Shown: piece after piece, positions 1 to 8,962 of the stretch
How positions within the stretch are numbered: position 1 is the first letter of the stretch
Layout of the letters: each line of letters opens with the position of its first letter
DNA from: Aeromicrobium duanguangcaii
GTDB lineage: Bacteria > Actinomycetota > Actinomycetes > Propionibacteriales > Nocardioidaceae
Assembly (NCBI RefSeq): GCF_024508295.1
Contig: NZ_CP101990.1
Span: 1 to 64,000, forward strand
DNA: 64,000 bases
Direction: 5' to 3'
Made by a program: the position numbers and the translations under genes
Notes under the pieces: model-generated
The model's database searches: none
What the model was told of the DNA's origin: nothing
What the model saw: the letters and a program-made list of their open reading frames with translations, nothing else

Positions 1-212
1 GTCCGGATCCGCTTGTGACCGGTCGGCACCGGCTGCTAGCGTCACAGGATATCCACAGGCGCCGCGTCAGGGACGGCGGCAGATCGAACCGCTTCGTACA
101 CAACGTGTGGACAACAGTGTGAACAACTCCTCGGGCGGCCCGCCCTGCTCTCGGCCGCCCGCGAAAAAATCCCGGGAAAACCCGCCCTTTGTGGCGGAAG
201 GAAGGCTGTGCA
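1..212. promoter_or_regulatory. dnaA upstream region with DnaA-box-like sites
   Basis: No gene is seen in these first 212 bases. DnaA-box-like nonamers occur at 49-57 (ATATCCACA), 106-114 (TGTGGACAA, the reverse complement of the high-G+C actinobacterial form TTGTCCACA) and 118-126 (TGTGAACAA). They probably contribute to dnaA autoregulation and to the origin. rpmH and rnpA, which normally lie on the other side, are outside the window. Confidence 0.6.
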
Positions 213-1700
213 GTGCGCGACGAGGTTGAAGTGGACTTGGAGTCCGTCTGGCGCGATTCGGTCGCCACCTTGTCGCCAGGGGCCAAGGTCTTCGTCTACG
301 GGGCCAAGCCCCTCTCGCTGCACAACGGCATCCTGATCGTCGCCGTCCAGGACGACCTCTCGCGCGCGCAGCTCGAGTCGCGCGTCCGGCCCGCTCTGGA
401 GCAGGCACTCACCACGCAGGCCGGCGAGGACATCCGGCTCGTGGTCACGATCGACCCCGAGGTCGTCGATGACGCGCCCGAGCTCTTCTCCCCCGCGATC
501 ACCGTGGCCGAGGAGCCGACAGACATCGACAAGTCGTCAAGTCGATTTGTCGACAGGGATGACGAGATCGAGGAGGACGACGACAGCCTGACCCCCAGTT
601 GGGTCAGCCGGCCCGCCGCCTCCAAGGGCGGCCCCGGCCCGTCGCACCGCGCCAACATCGCCGAGGCGCGACTGAACTCGCGCTACCAGTTCGAGAACTT
701 CGTCATCGGCTCGTCGAACCGCTTCGCCCACGCCGCCGCGGTCGCCGCGGCCGAGGCCCCGGGCAAGGCGTACAACCCGTTGGTCATCCACGGCGACTCC
801 GGACTGGGTAAGACCCACCTGTTGCACGCCATCGGGCACTACGTCATCAACCTCTACCCCTCGTCGCGCGTCCGTTACGTCAGCTCCGAGGAGTTCGTGA
901 ACGACGTCATCAACGCGATCGGCGAGAACCGGACTCCCGCGTTGCGCCGCAAGTACCGCGAGATCGACGTCCTCCTGGTCGACGACATCCAGTTCATCGA
1001 GAACAAGGACGCGACGCAGGAGGAGTTCTTCCACACCTTCAACGCGCTGCACAACGAGAACAAGCAGATCGTCATGACGTCCGACCGGCCGCCGTCGGAG
1101 CTGCGCACGCTGGAGGAGCGCCTGCGCAACCGGTTCAGCTGGGGCCTGCAGACCGAGATGCTGCCGCCCGACCTCGAGACCCGCATCGCGATCCTGCGCA
1201 AGAAGGCCGCCACCGAGAAGCTGACCGCCCCGGCCGACGTGCTGGAGTTCATCGCCAGCAAGGTGCAGACCAACATCCGTGAGCTGGAGGGCGCGCTCAT
1301 CCGCGCCACCGCGTTCGCCAACCTCAACGGCACGACCGTCGACCTGCAGCTCGCCCAGATCGTCCTCAAGGACCTGATCGCCGAGGGCGACGACCCCGAG
1401 ATCACCGCCGGCATGATCATGGCGCAGACCGCGGCGTACTCCGAGTACACGATCGAGGAGCTGTGCGGCCCGAGCCGCTCGCGCAACCTCGTGCTCGCCC
1501 GACAGATCGCGATGTACCTGTGCCGCGAGCTCACCGAGATGTCGCTGCCGCAGATCGGCAGCGAGTTCGGCGGCCGCGACCACACCACGGTGATGCACGC
1601 CGAGCGCAAGATCCGCAAGCTCATGGCCGAGAAGCACGCCGTCTACAACCAGGTCACCGAGCTCACGGCGCGCATCCGCCAGCAGGCGCGTCAGTCCTGA
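213..1700 (+). CDS. dnaA: Chromosomal replication initiator protein DnaA
   Basis: DnaA binds DnaA boxes at oriC, melts the duplex and recruits the DnaB helicase. The 495-aa product has an N-terminal domain I, an acidic variable linker (about residues 105-150), an AAA+ domain and a C-terminal DNA-binding domain. The AAA+ domain has Walker A GDSGLGKT at residue 194 and Walker B LLVDDIQF with Asp257-Asp258. The DnaA signature GGRDHTTVMHAERK lies at about residue 454. The GTG at 213 is preferred over an in-frame TTG at 189 because AGGAAGG lies just upstream of 213 and the protein then begins near the usual N-terminus. Length is normal for the family. Confidence 0.98.
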   Translation: MRDEVEVDLESVWRDSVATLSPGAKVFVYGAKPLSLHNGILIVAVQDDLSRAQLESRVRPALEQALTTQAGEDIRLVVTIDPEVVDDAPELFSPAITVAEEPTDIDKSSSRFVDRDDEIEEDDDSLTPSWVSRPAASKGGPGPSHRANIAEARLNSRYQFENFVIGSSNRFAHAAAVAAAEAPGKAYNPLVIHGDSGLGKTHLLHAIGHYVINLYPSSRVRYVSSEEFVNDVINAIGENRTPALRRKYREIDVLLVDDIQFIENKDATQEEFFHTFNALHNENKQIVMTSDRPPSELRTLEERLRNRFSWGLQTEMLPPDLETRIAILRKKAATEKLTAPADVLEFIASKVQTNIRELEGALIRATAFANLNGTTVDLQLAQIVLKDLIAEGDDPEITAGMIMAQTAAYSEYTIEELCGPSRSRNLVLARQIAMYLCRELTEMSLPQIGSEFGGRDHTTVMHAERKIRKLMAEKHAVYNQVTELTARIRQQARQS

Positions 1701-2030
1701 CGCAATTTGTTCTTCCCCACCTGGGGACACGCGTGTGGATGAACCGCCAGAATCGGTGCATCAGAGCTCCCAGGGTGTGAACGCGATGTGAACCACGAAC
1801 GTTCGTCCACAGCCCGACCGAGTCCCCCCACTGCCACGACCACAACTTCATCCACAGGCCGAAAACGGCGCTGACCAGCACAAACAAGGGTTGTCCACCG
1901 AATCCACAGGCCCTACTACGACGACGGAAAGTACAAAGAGCCAAATCCGAGTAGAAGTCACGACGCCCCATGGGTGTGGATGACCGCCCACCGTGGCAGG
2001 ATTCGACTGACGAATGAGAGGCCCCAGAAC
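1701..2030. other. oriC: oriC, origin of chromosomal replication
   Basis: This 330-bp gap between dnaA and dnaN holds no gene and carries many DnaA-box-like nonamers on both strands. They include 1734-1742 (TGTGGATGA), 1803-1811 (TCGTCCACA), 1848-1856 (TCATCCACA), 1891-1899 (TTGTCCACC), 1900-1908 (GAATCCACA) and 1975-1983 (TGTGGATGA), plus weaker TGTGAAC copies near 1786. A stretch at about 1921-1960 is clearly more A+T-rich than its surroundings and could be the unwinding element. The location and box density are those of actinobacterial oriC. The exact unwinding site is inferred. Confidence 0.88.
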
Positions 2031-3176
2031 GTGAAGTTCCGCATCGATCGCGACACCCTTGCCGACGCTGTCGGCTGGACCGCCCGCAGCTTGCCGACCC
2101 GCCCGAGCGTGCCGGTGCTGACCGGGCTGTTGCTCGAGACCGTCGGCGACGAGCTCCACCTGTCGGGTTTCGACTACGACACCTCGACCCGCGCCTCACT
2201 GCCCGCGGAGGTCAACGACGAGGGCAAGGCCCTGGTCTCGGGCCGTCTTCTGGCCGAGATCGTGCGCGCTCTTCCCGCCGGAAAGCCGGTGGACGTCGTC
2301 CATGACGGCACGAAGGTCCAGGTCACGTGCGGCAGCTCGCGCTTCAGCCTGCAGACCATGCCGGTCGACGAGTACCCCCAGCTGCCGGCGATGCCCACCT
2401 CGACCGGAACGGTCAAGGCCGACGACTTCGCCACCGCGGTGGGCCAGGCCAGTGCGGCCGCCTCGCGTGACGAGATGCTGCCGCTGCTGACCGGAATCCG
2501 CGTCGAGCTCGAGGGCTCGACGATCTCGCTGATGGCCACCGACCGGTTCCGCGCCAGCCTGCGCGACCTGTCCTGGTACCCCGAGACCTCCGACATCTCG
2601 GCGCGCGCCCTCGTCCCGGCGCGCGTCCTGTCCGACACCGCCAAGGCGCTGACCGCGGGCGGCGACATCACGATCGCCGTCTCGACGAGCGAGACCGGTG
2701 ACGGCCTCATCGGCTTCGAGGGCACGGTCGGCGGCGGCGTGCGTCGCACCACGACGCGTCTGCTCGAGGGCGATTTCCCCCGCGTCCGCCAGCTGTTCAC
2801 GGCCCAGGCCGAGACGGTCGCCTACGTCAGCACCCACGCCCTGGTCGACGCGGTCAAGCGTGTCGCCCTCGTCGCCGAGCGCAACACCCCGGTCCGGCTC
2901 ACGTTCTCCGAGGGCCAGGTCCTGCTCGAGGCCGGCAGCGGCGACGAGGCGCAGGCCTCCGAGAGCGTCGAGGCCACCATCGAGGGCAACGACATCTCGA
3001 TCGGTTTCAACCCGACCTACATGCTTGAGGGACTGTCGGTCATGACCGAGCCGGTCGTGCACCTGTCGTTCACCCAGCACACCAAGCCCGCCGCGATGTC
3101 CGGAGTCGCGGAGGTGGGAGCGGATCCCGATGGCGCGTTCCGCTACCTGATCATGCCGGTTCGCCTGCAGAACTGA
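2031..3176 (+). CDS. dnaN: DNA polymerase III subunit beta (sliding clamp)
   Basis: The beta clamp forms a ring on DNA and tethers the replicative polymerase. The 381-aa product has the usual three repeated clamp folds, starting with KFRIDRDTLADAV and ending with the conserved YLIMPVRLQN, the C-terminal motif of actinobacterial DnaN. The GTG at 2031 is chosen because GAGAGG lies about 10 bases upstream. An upstream in-frame ATG at 1974 would add 19 residues and run through a DnaA box. The gene follows oriC directly, as in nearly all actinobacteria. Confidence 0.97.
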   Translation: MKFRIDRDTLADAVGWTARSLPTRPSVPVLTGLLLETVGDELHLSGFDYDTSTRASLPAEVNDEGKALVSGRLLAEIVRALPAGKPVDVVHDGTKVQVTCGSSRFSLQTMPVDEYPQLPAMPTSTGTVKADDFATAVGQASAAASRDEMLPLLTGIRVELEGSTISLMATDRFRASLRDLSWYPETSDISARALVPARVLSDTAKALTAGGDITIAVSTSETGDGLIGFEGTVGGGVRRTTTRLLEGDFPRVRQLFTAQAETVAYVSTHALVDAVKRVALVAERNTPVRLTFSEGQVLLEAGSGDEAQASESVEATIEGNDISIGFNPTYMLEGLSVMTEPVVHLSFTQHTKPAAMSGVAEVGADPDGAFRYLIMPVRLQN

Positions 3177-3203
3177 ATCGCGCCAACGACGTCGGGAGGC
3201 GCC

Positions 3204-4106
3204 ATGCACATCGGACTCGTCGGACTGGGAAAGATGGGCGGGAACATGCGTACGCGCATGCGAAACGCCGGTCTGACCGTGATCGGGTACGACCGCGACC
3301 CGGAGATCAGTGACGTCGGCTCACTGGCCGAGATGGTCGAGCAGTTGCCCAGTCCGAAGGTGGTCTGGGTGATGGTCCCCCACGGTGAGCCGACGCACAG
3401 CACGGTCGTGCAGCTCAAGGAGCTGCTGTCCGAGGGCGACGTCGTGGTCGACGGCGGCAACTCGCGCTGGACCGACGACGAGATCCACGCGGCGCAGCTG
3501 GCCGAGAAGGGCATCGGCTACGTCGACTGCGGCGTCAGCGGCGGCGTCTGGGGCCTCGAGAACGGCTACGCGCTGATGGCCGGCGGCGACGCCGCCGACG
3601 TGGCGAAGGTGCAGCCCGCGTTCGACGCCCTGCGTCCCGATGCCGAGAACGGCTTCGTCCACGCGGGCAAGGTCGGCGCCGGGCACTTCAGCAAGATGGT
3701 CCACAACGGCATCGAGTACGCCATGATGCAGGCCTACGCCGAGGGCTATGAGCTGCTCGAGAAGGTCGACATGGTCGAGAACGTCACCGAGGTGCTCAAC
3801 TCCTGGCGCGTCGGCACGGTCGTCCGCTCGTGGCTGCTGGACCTGCTGGTCAAGGCGCTCGAGGACGACCCGGGCCTGTCGCAGATCCGCGGCTACGCCG
3901 AGGACTCGGGCGAGGGCCGCTGGACCGTCGAGGCCGCGATCGAGAACGCGGTTCCGGCCCCGACCATCGCCGCCTCCTTGTTCGCGCGCTTCGTGTCCCG
4001 TCAGGACGAGTCGCCCGCGATGCAGGCCGTCGCCGCGATGCGTCAGCAGTTCGGTGGCCACGCGGTGCGCGCCGCCCAGGAGAGCCCGGACGTCCCGCCG
4101 GCCTGA
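3204..4106 (+). CDS. gnd: 6-phosphogluconate dehydrogenase (decarboxylating), short GndA-type
   Basis: This enzyme oxidatively decarboxylates 6-phosphogluconate to ribulose 5-phosphate in the pentose phosphate pathway. The 300-aa protein is of the short bacterial type. It has an N-terminal Rossmann motif GLVGLGKMGGNM, then VDGGNSRW, GVSGGVWG and the catalytic-lysine segment KMVHNGIEY near residue 158. Asp follows the second beta strand (GYDRD, about residue 29), which favours NAD+ over NADP+; this preference is inferred. GGGAGG lies a few bases before the ATG. Placement between dnaN and recF is common in Streptomyces and relatives. Confidence 0.93.
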   Translation: MHIGLVGLGKMGGNMRTRMRNAGLTVIGYDRDPEISDVGSLAEMVEQLPSPKVVWVMVPHGEPTHSTVVQLKELLSEGDVVVDGGNSRWTDDEIHAAQLAEKGIGYVDCGVSGGVWGLENGYALMAGGDAADVAKVQPAFDALRPDAENGFVHAGKVGAGHFSKMVHNGIEYAMMQAYAEGYELLEKVDMVENVTEVLNSWRVGTVVRSWLLDLLVKALEDDPGLSQIRGYAEDSGEGRWTVEAAIENAVPAPTIAASLFARFVSRQDESPAMQAVAAMRQQFGGHAVRAAQESPDVPPA

Positions 4107-4123
4107 GTCGTCGCTCCCGCGAC

Positions 4124-4196
4124 CCGGATGTGTGGCGCTGTCCACCTCCCAGCCCGGGAAACGGGCTGAAATGGGTGCGCACCGCTACACATCCGG
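4124..4196 (+). promoter_or_regulatory. Structured inverted repeat in front of recF
   Basis: A 10-bp perfect inverted repeat, CCGGATGTGT (4124-4133) with ACACATCCGG (4187-4196), encloses a second stem AGCCCG (4151-4156) with CGGGCT (4162-4167) around a GGAAA loop. It lies between the gnd stop and the recF start. It may end gnd transcripts or modulate recF expression; nothing in the sequence decides between these. Confidence 0.45.
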
Positions 4197-4215
4197 TCGG
4201 CCGTAGGCTGAGCCC

Positions 4216-5343
4216 ATGCACGTCACCCGGTTGGAACTCGCCGACTTCAGGTCGTATGAGTCCGTCGGGATCGATCTGGGGCGCGGTCCGGTGGCGTTCA
4301 TCGGGGCGAACGGGCAGGGAAAGACCAACCTCGTCGAGGCGGTCGACTACCTCGCCGGGCTCGATTCGCACCGGGTCTCGTCCGACACCCCCCTCGTGCG
4401 CGCGGGCGCCGATCGGGCGATCGTGCGTGTGCAGCTGCAGCGGGACGACCGCTCCGCGCTGCTCGAGCTGGAGATCACGCCCGGCAAGTCCAATCGCGCC
4501 CGGGTCAACGGCAATCCCCTGCCGCGGGTCCGCGACATCGTCGGCATCGCCCGGACCGTGCTGTTCTCACCGGAGGACCTCGCGCTGGTCAAGGGAGATC
4601 CCTCTGATCGCAGGCGCTTCCTCGATCACCTCATCGTCATGCGCGCGCCCCGGCTGGCGGGCGTCAAGGCCGACTACGACCGCGTCCTGAAGCAGCGCAA
4701 CACCCTGCTCAAGACCGCGGGCCGTCGCAGCAACGTCGAGATCTCGACCCTGGACATCTGGGACGAGAACCTGGCGCGCACCGGTGGCCAGCTGGTCGCC
4801 GCGCGGCTGGCGTTGCTGGACGCGCTGGCTCCGCACGCCACCGAGGCCTACCGGGACGTGGCAGCCGGCGCCGCGGCCGACCGTCAGGTCGTCTCGCTGG
4901 TCTACAAGCCGTCGGTCGAGGGCGTCGAGGAGCTGCGCGACGCCGACGACATCGCCAAGGCACTGCTCGGCGAGATCGGCCGTCGCCGCCGGGAGGAGCT
5001 CGAGCGCGGCATCAGCCTCGTGGGCCCGCACCGCGACGACGTCGTGCTCGGGATCGGCGACCTGCCCGCCAAGGGCTACGCCAGTCACGGCGAGTCCTGG
5101 TCCCTCGCGCTGGCGCTCCGGCTGGCGGCGTTCGCGCTGCTGCGCGACGAGGGAGACGACCCGATCCTGATCCTCGACGACGTCTTCGCCGAGCTCGACT
5201 CCGATCGCCGCTCCCGGCTCGCCGCGCGCGTCGCCTCCGCCGAGCAGGTGCTGGTGACGGCCGCGGTGCAGGGAGACGTCCCTGCCGAGCTCGTGGGGCA
5301 GTCGTTCGACGTGTCGCGAGGAGCCGTGACCCCGCGTGGCTGA
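4216..5343 (+). CDS. recF: DNA replication and repair protein RecF
   Basis: RecF is an SMC-like ATPase that loads RecA at gapped DNA together with RecO and RecR. The 375-aa product starts with the typical [16 protein letters not shown] and carries Walker [10 protein letters not shown] at about residue 34. The ABC-type signature region is around [15 protein letters not shown] (about residue 290), and Walker B is [12 protein letters not shown] (about residue 317). Its 3' end overlaps the following DUF721 gene by 8 bases, so the two are probably translated together. Confidence 0.96.
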   Translation: MHVTRLELADFRSYESVGIDLGRGPVAFIGANGQGKTNLVEAVDYLAGLDSHRVSSDTPLVRAGADRAIVRVQLQRDDRSALLELEITPGKSNRARVNGNPLPRVRDIVGIARTVLFSPEDLALVKGDPSDRRRFLDHLIVMRAPRLAGVKADYDRVLKQRNTLLKTAGRRSNVEISTLDIWDENLARTGGQLVAARLALLDALAPHATEAYRDVAAGAAADRQVVSLVYKPSVEGVEELRDADDIAKALLGEIGRRRREELERGISLVGPHRDDVVLGIGDLPAKGYASHGESWSLALALRLAAFALLRDEGDDPILILDDVFAELDSDRRSRLAARVASAEQVLVTAAVQGDVPAELVGQSFDVSRGAVTPRG

Positions 5344-5818
5344 CGACGAGGACGTCCTGCGCCTGGCGCGCGAGATCGCCGACGCCTACCGGACCGGCGG
5401 CCAGCCGGTGTCGCGGCGCCGTCGTCCGATGCGCCGCACGGGTCCGGCGCGGCGCCCCGGCCGCGAGGACGCCGTCGCCCTGGGCGACGTGCTGGGCGAG
5501 ATGGTGAAGAACCAGGGCTGGAACGACCGCCTCGCGGCGTCGCGCGTCTTCTCGGACTGGGCCGCGATCGTCGGTCCCGAGGTCGCGCAGCACTGCACGG
5601 TCGACCACTTCAGCGACGGGATCGTGCACCTGGAGGCCGACTCGACGGCCTGGGCGAAGGAGCTCAAGCTGCTCGCGCCGCGCCTCGTGGCCAAGCTCAA
5701 CCAGGAGCTCGGAGACGGTCAGGTGCTGCGGATCGACGTCCGCGGTCCGCAGGCGCCGAGCTGGAAGAAGGGCCGGCGCTCGATCAAGGGCCGCGGTCCG
5801 CGCGACACCTACGGATAG
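5336..5818 (+). CDS. DUF721 / DciA-like protein
   Basis: The 160-aa protein belongs to the DUF721 family. In many bacteria lacking DnaC/DnaI this family includes DciA, the loader of the replicative helicase DnaB. The conserved KH-like domain lies at about residues 48-130 ([43 protein letters not shown] pattern). A basic N-terminal segment (RRRRPMRR) precedes it and a basic tail follows. The GTG start overlaps the recF stop, a position conserved in actinobacteria. The helicase-loading role is known for the family and inferred here. Confidence 0.88.
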   Translation: MADDEDVLRLAREIADAYRTGGQPVSRRRRPMRRTGPARRPGREDAVALGDVLGEMVKNQGWNDRLAASRVFSDWAAIVGPEVAQHCTVDHFSDGIVHLEADSTAWAKELKLLAPRLVAKLNQELGDGQVLRIDVRGPQAPSWKKGRRSIKGRGPRDTYG

Positions 5819-5819
5819 T

Positions 5820-5885
5820 GGGCCGGCCGCGCTCGCTTCGCTTCGCGCTCACTTCCGGCTCCGCAGAGCTCCGCCGGGCCGGCCC
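5820..5885. repeat. Short palindromic repeat, intergenic
   Basis: The self-complementary motif GGCCGGCC appears at both ends of this segment. Between them are GCTCGCTTCGCTTCGCGCTC and paired GGCTCCGC/GCTCCGCC blocks. The segment lies between the convergent ends of the DUF721 and PAP2 genes and could fold into a terminator-like structure. It resembles REP-type elements that recur in high-G+C genomes, but repetition elsewhere cannot be checked here. Confidence 0.35.
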
Positions 5886-5949
5886 CTCGTCGCTTCGCTC
5901 CTCGCCATGGCAAGGAAATTCATCCTCGCCGTCGCAAGGAGCTCCGCCC

Positions 5950-6750
5950 TCAGCGGTCCTGGGGGGAGATCCAGGACATCAGCCAGACCACGCACGCCGA
6001 TGCCAGGGCCACCGCGCCGAGCACGAGCGACGCCTGCAGGAAGCCCTCGAGTCCCGACACCGGGCGCACGCCGATCAGGACGATCCCGATCAACGCGGCG
6101 ATCGCTCCGCTGAGCGCGGTCAGGAAGACGGCGGAGTCCCGCGAGCGGCGGCCGCCGTGGACGAGGACGCCGACGGCGCACCACGCGAGGGTCACGAGCA
6201 GCGCGGCGACGACATCGGCGGGCCGGTGCCAACCGGCGACGATCGTGGACAGGCCGGTCAGGCCCGTCGCGAAGGTGCCCAGCCCGGCGACGGAGGCCCG
6301 TGCCCGGGACGGCACGACGATCAACAGCGCGGCCACGGCGGCTGCCACGACCGTGACGTGGCCGCTCGGCAGCGAGTTGTGGATGCCGTAACCCAGATCC
6401 GGCCGGTCCAGAACGCCGTGCTTGAGCACCTGCGTTGTCACGTTGGCGCCCACGATGACGGTGACGGCGGCCAGCGCGGCGCGACCGTGCCGGCGCACCG
6501 CGGCCAGCAGCAGACAGCCGACGGCCAGGATCGCGACGGTGCCGATCGAGACGCGACCGAGGATCGACAACAGGGTCAGCCGAGCGTCGCGTCCCGCGGT
6601 CACCGCGAGCATCGAGTCCTCGTCCGCGGCCTGGCCCGTGGTGGACCACAGCGCCACCCGGACGAGGACGAAGAACGCGGCAACGGCGCCGGCGCCGACG
6701 ATCACCGCCGGCCCCGACACCCGCGCGGGTACTCGGGTCGTGGAACTCAC
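5950..6750 (-). CDS. PAP2-family membrane phosphatase
   Basis: The 266-aa integral membrane protein of the type-2 phosphatidic acid phosphatase superfamily probably hydrolyses a lipid phosphate or polyprenyl diphosphate at the outer face of the membrane. The three PAP2 motifs are visible: KHGVLDRP (about residue 123), PSGH (about residue 142) and STIVAGWHRPAD (about residue 185). The Arg of the usual SR-x5-H motif is replaced by Thr here, while the catalytic His and Asp are kept. About six hydrophobic segments are present. It lies alone between convergent replication genes and the sugar transporter. Substrate is unknown. Confidence 0.82.
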   Translation of the reverse strand: MSSTTRVPARVSGPAVIVGAGAVAAFFVLVRVALWSTTGQAADEDSMLAVTAGRDARLTLLSILGRVSIGTVAILAVGCLLLAAVRRHGRAALAAVTVIVGANVTTQVLKHGVLDRPDLGYGIHNSLPSGHVTVVAAAVAALLIVVPSRARASVAGLGTFATGLTGLSTIVAGWHRPADVVAALLVTLAWCAVGVLVHGGRRSRDSAVFLTALSGAIAALIGIVLIGVRPVSGLEGFLQASLVLGAVALASACVVWLMSWISPQDR

Positions 6751-6784
6751 ATCTCCATGCTTTCAGACCAGCCCACGAACGACG

Positions 6785-6821
6785 ACGGCCGCGCGCCGTC
6801 CTGAGACGGTCGCGCGGCCGT
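6785..6821 (-). terminator. Hairpin downstream of the sugar permease
   Basis: ACGGCCGCGC (6785-6794) pairs perfectly with GCGCGGCCGT (6812-6821), and an inner CCGTC/GACGG stem extends it. It lies 20 bases beyond the permease stop, between two minus-strand genes, and fits a terminator of the transporter operon. Confidence 0.55.
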
Positions 6822-6840
6822 GGCCGAGAAGGTCGAACTG

Positions 6841-8091
6841 CTAGGCCCGACCGTGACTCACGCGCGACCGACGCGCGACCGAGTCGAGGATGACCGCCAG
6901 CAGCAGGACGCCGCCGGTCACCATGAACCGCCACGACGAGTCGAGGTTGACCAGCGTCAGGCCGCTGGAGATCGACGAGATCACCAAGATGCCCAGCAGG
7001 GCCGCGAAGGCCGAGCCGCGACCACCGAACAGGCTGGTGCCGCCGATGACCGCCGCCGCGATGGCGTTGAGGTTCACGTCACCGGTGCCGCTGCTCTGCG
7101 CCGCGGCGGCGAGGCGACCGGCGGCCAGGATGCCGCCGAGGGCAGCCAGCATCGAGCACAGCATGAAGACGCTCGTGTAGACGCGGTTCACGTTGACGCC
7201 GGCGCGCCGCGCCGCCTCCTCGTTGCCACCGACGGCGAAGACCGAGCGGCCCCAGCGCGTGCGGGTGAGCGCGTAGTGAAGCGCGAGGACCAGGCCGACG
7301 AACAGGACGAACATCCAGCCGATGCCGCGCGCCTGGTTCATGTACCAGGCGGCCGCCAGCAGCACGACGGCCATCGCGCCGGCCTGCAGGGCCAGGTGCA
7401 GGACCGGGACCGAGGAGAGGCCAGCCTTCGCGCGAGCCCGCGAGCGACCGAAGCGGGCCAGGAAGAAGCCCGCCGCGGCCAGCACGACCAGGACGTACGA
7501 CAGCGTCGCCGGCACGAACCACAGTTGGCCGAGCTTCACGATCGGCGAGTCGAACGGCAGGTTGATCGTGCCGCTGGGGCCGAGCACCTTCAACTGCAGG
7601 CCCAGGAAGCCCAGCAGGCCGGCCAGCGAGATGACGAACGACGGCACGCCGAACCGCGTGTAGACGATCGAGTAGACGAAGCCGATCGCCGCGCCGGCGG
7701 CGAGCGAGCCGAGCACGGCCACCCAGACCGGCCAGTCGTTCTGGACGAACGAGACGCCCAGGATGGCGGCGGACAGACCGCTGACCGAGCCGACCGACAG
7801 GTCGATCTCGCCCACCAGCAGCACGCAGACGATGCCCAGCGCGATGACGCCGACCGCGGCCGACTCCATCAACAGGTTGCCCAGGTTCGCGCTGGACAGG
7901 AACGACGAGTTCAGCGACTGGAACACCGTCCAGATCACGAGCAGGCCGACGATGACGGGCAGGACGCCCAGATCGCCGCCACGGATGCGCTCGCCCACCG
8001 ATCGCACGAGGCCGCCGAACCCTTCACTGGTGCGCAGGCGCTCGTCCTGCAGGTCGGCGGCGACGGGGCTCAGGCCCTCGGGGCTGGTCAT
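6841..8091 (-). CDS. Sugar ABC transporter permease (CUT2, XylH-like)
   Basis: This is the membrane channel of a carbohydrate ABC importer. The 416-aa protein has about ten to twelve hydrophobic segments and the CUT2 permease motif GEIDLSVGSVSGLSAAI (about residue 115). The second conserved block AAVIGGTSLFGGRG is near residue 350. Its length and composition are closest to XylH-type permeases (about 400 aa), longer than RbsC. Its start overlaps the ATPase stop by 4 bases (ATGA), so the two are translationally coupled. The binding protein further upstream looks pentose- or polyol-specific, but the true substrate is unknown. Confidence 0.9.
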   Translation of the reverse strand: MTSPEGLSPVAADLQDERLRTSEGFGGLVRSVGERIRGGDLGVLPVIVGLLVIWTVFQSLNSSFLSSANLGNLLMESAAVGVIALGIVCVLLVGEIDLSVGSVSGLSAAILGVSFVQNDWPVWVAVLGSLAAGAAIGFVYSIVYTRFGVPSFVISLAGLLGFLGLQLKVLGPSGTINLPFDSPIVKLGQLWFVPATLSYVLVVLAAAGFFLARFGRSRARAKAGLSSVPVLHLALQAGAMAVVLLAAAWYMNQARGIGWMFVLFVGLVLALHYALTRTRWGRSVFAVGGNEEAARRAGVNVNRVYTSVFMLCSMLAALGGILAAGRLAAAAQSSGTGDVNLNAIAAAVIGGTSLFGGRGSAFAALLGILVISSISSGLTLVNLDSSWRFMVTGGVLLLAVILDSVARRSRVSHGRA

Positions 8092-8900
8092 CGGATCTCC
8101 TCATCGGTCGAGGCGGAACGGTCGGCACGGCGGGTCACGGCGTTGTCCGTGGCGCCGGTGATGGCCGCGACGAGTTCCTCGGTCGTGACCTGACGGGCGT
8201 CGAAGACGCCGTTGTTGCGACCCAGTCGCAGGACGGCGACGCGGTCGGCGACGGCGCGCACGTCCTCCATGTTGTGGCTGATCATGATCACGGCCAGGCC
8301 GTTCTCACGCAGTCGCTCGACGAGGTTGAGGACCTCCGCGGTCTGGGCGACACCCAGCGCGGCGGTCGGCTCGTCGAGGATGATGAGCTTCGGGTCCAGC
8401 AGCAGCGACCGTGCGATCGCGACGGTCTGGCGCTGGCCGCCGGACAGCGACGCGATCGGGATCCGCACGGACGGGATCTTGGCCGCGAGCTGGCGCAGCA
8501 GCTCCCACGAGCGGACCTCCATCTGCACCTCGTCGAGGCGCAGCGGCGAGATCTCGCTGTTGAGGAAGAGGTTGCTGACGACGTCGAGGTTGTCGCACAG
8601 CGCGAGGTCCTGGAAGACCGTCGCGATGCCGAGGTCGATCGCGTTCTGCGGGCTCGTGATGCTGACCTGACGGCCGTTGAACTCGAGCGTGCCGGACGAG
8701 GCCGTGTGCACGCCGGACAACACCTTCACGAGCGTGGACTTGCCGGCGCCGTTGTCGCCGACCACGGCCACGACCTCACCGGCGTGGACGTCGAGGTCGA
8801 CGTCGGTGAGCGCGGCGACCGCGCCGAAGTTCTTGCTGATCGCCCGCAGGCTCAGGATGGGGCGCCCGGACGCGGGGGTCGCCTCGGTGGCTTGGTTCAT
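8088..8900 (-). CDS. Sugar ABC transporter ATP-binding protein (single-domain CUT2)
   Basis: This ATPase energises sugar import with the neighbouring permease. The 270-aa protein has one complete nucleotide-binding domain: Walker A GDNGAGKST (about residue 53), signature LSGGQRQTVAIARSL, Walker B LIILDEPTAALG and the switch His in MISHN. Most CUT2 ATPases (RbsA, XylG) have two domains in about 500 residues. This one has a single domain, as in FrcA-type systems, so it probably works as a homodimer. GGGAGAGAC precedes the ATG. Confidence 0.9.
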   Translation of the reverse strand: MNQATEATPASGRPILSLRAISKNFGAVAALTDVDLDVHAGEVVAVVGDNGAGKSTLVKVLSGVHTASSGTLEFNGRQVSITSPQNAIDLGIATVFQDLALCDNLDVVSNLFLNSEISPLRLDEVQMEVRSWELLRQLAAKIPSVRIPIASLSGGQRQTVAIARSLLLDPKLIILDEPTAALGVAQTAEVLNLVERLRENGLAVIMISHNMEDVRAVADRVAVLRLGRNNGVFDARQVTTEELVAAITGATDNAVTRRADRSASTDEEIR

Positions 8901-8923
8901 GTCTCTCCCTGTGGATCGACGAC

Positions 8924-8954
8924 GGCCGGTCCCCGCACGCAGCGGGGACCGGCC
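8924..8954 (-). terminator. Intercistronic hairpin behind the binding-protein gene
   Basis: A perfect 13-bp stem, GGCCGGTCCCCGC (8924-8936) and its complement (8942-8954), has a 5-base loop. It sits between the binding-protein stop and the ATPase start. Such hairpins often cause partial termination or protect the upstream mRNA so that more binding protein than transporter is made; that role is inferred. Confidence 0.6.
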
Positions 8955-8962
8955 GAGCGTGA

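Noticed and set aside
42-408. Small reading frames on the minus strand at the left end
   Set aside because: They lie over DnaA boxes and the start of dnaA, lack ribosome-binding sites and show only compositional bias.
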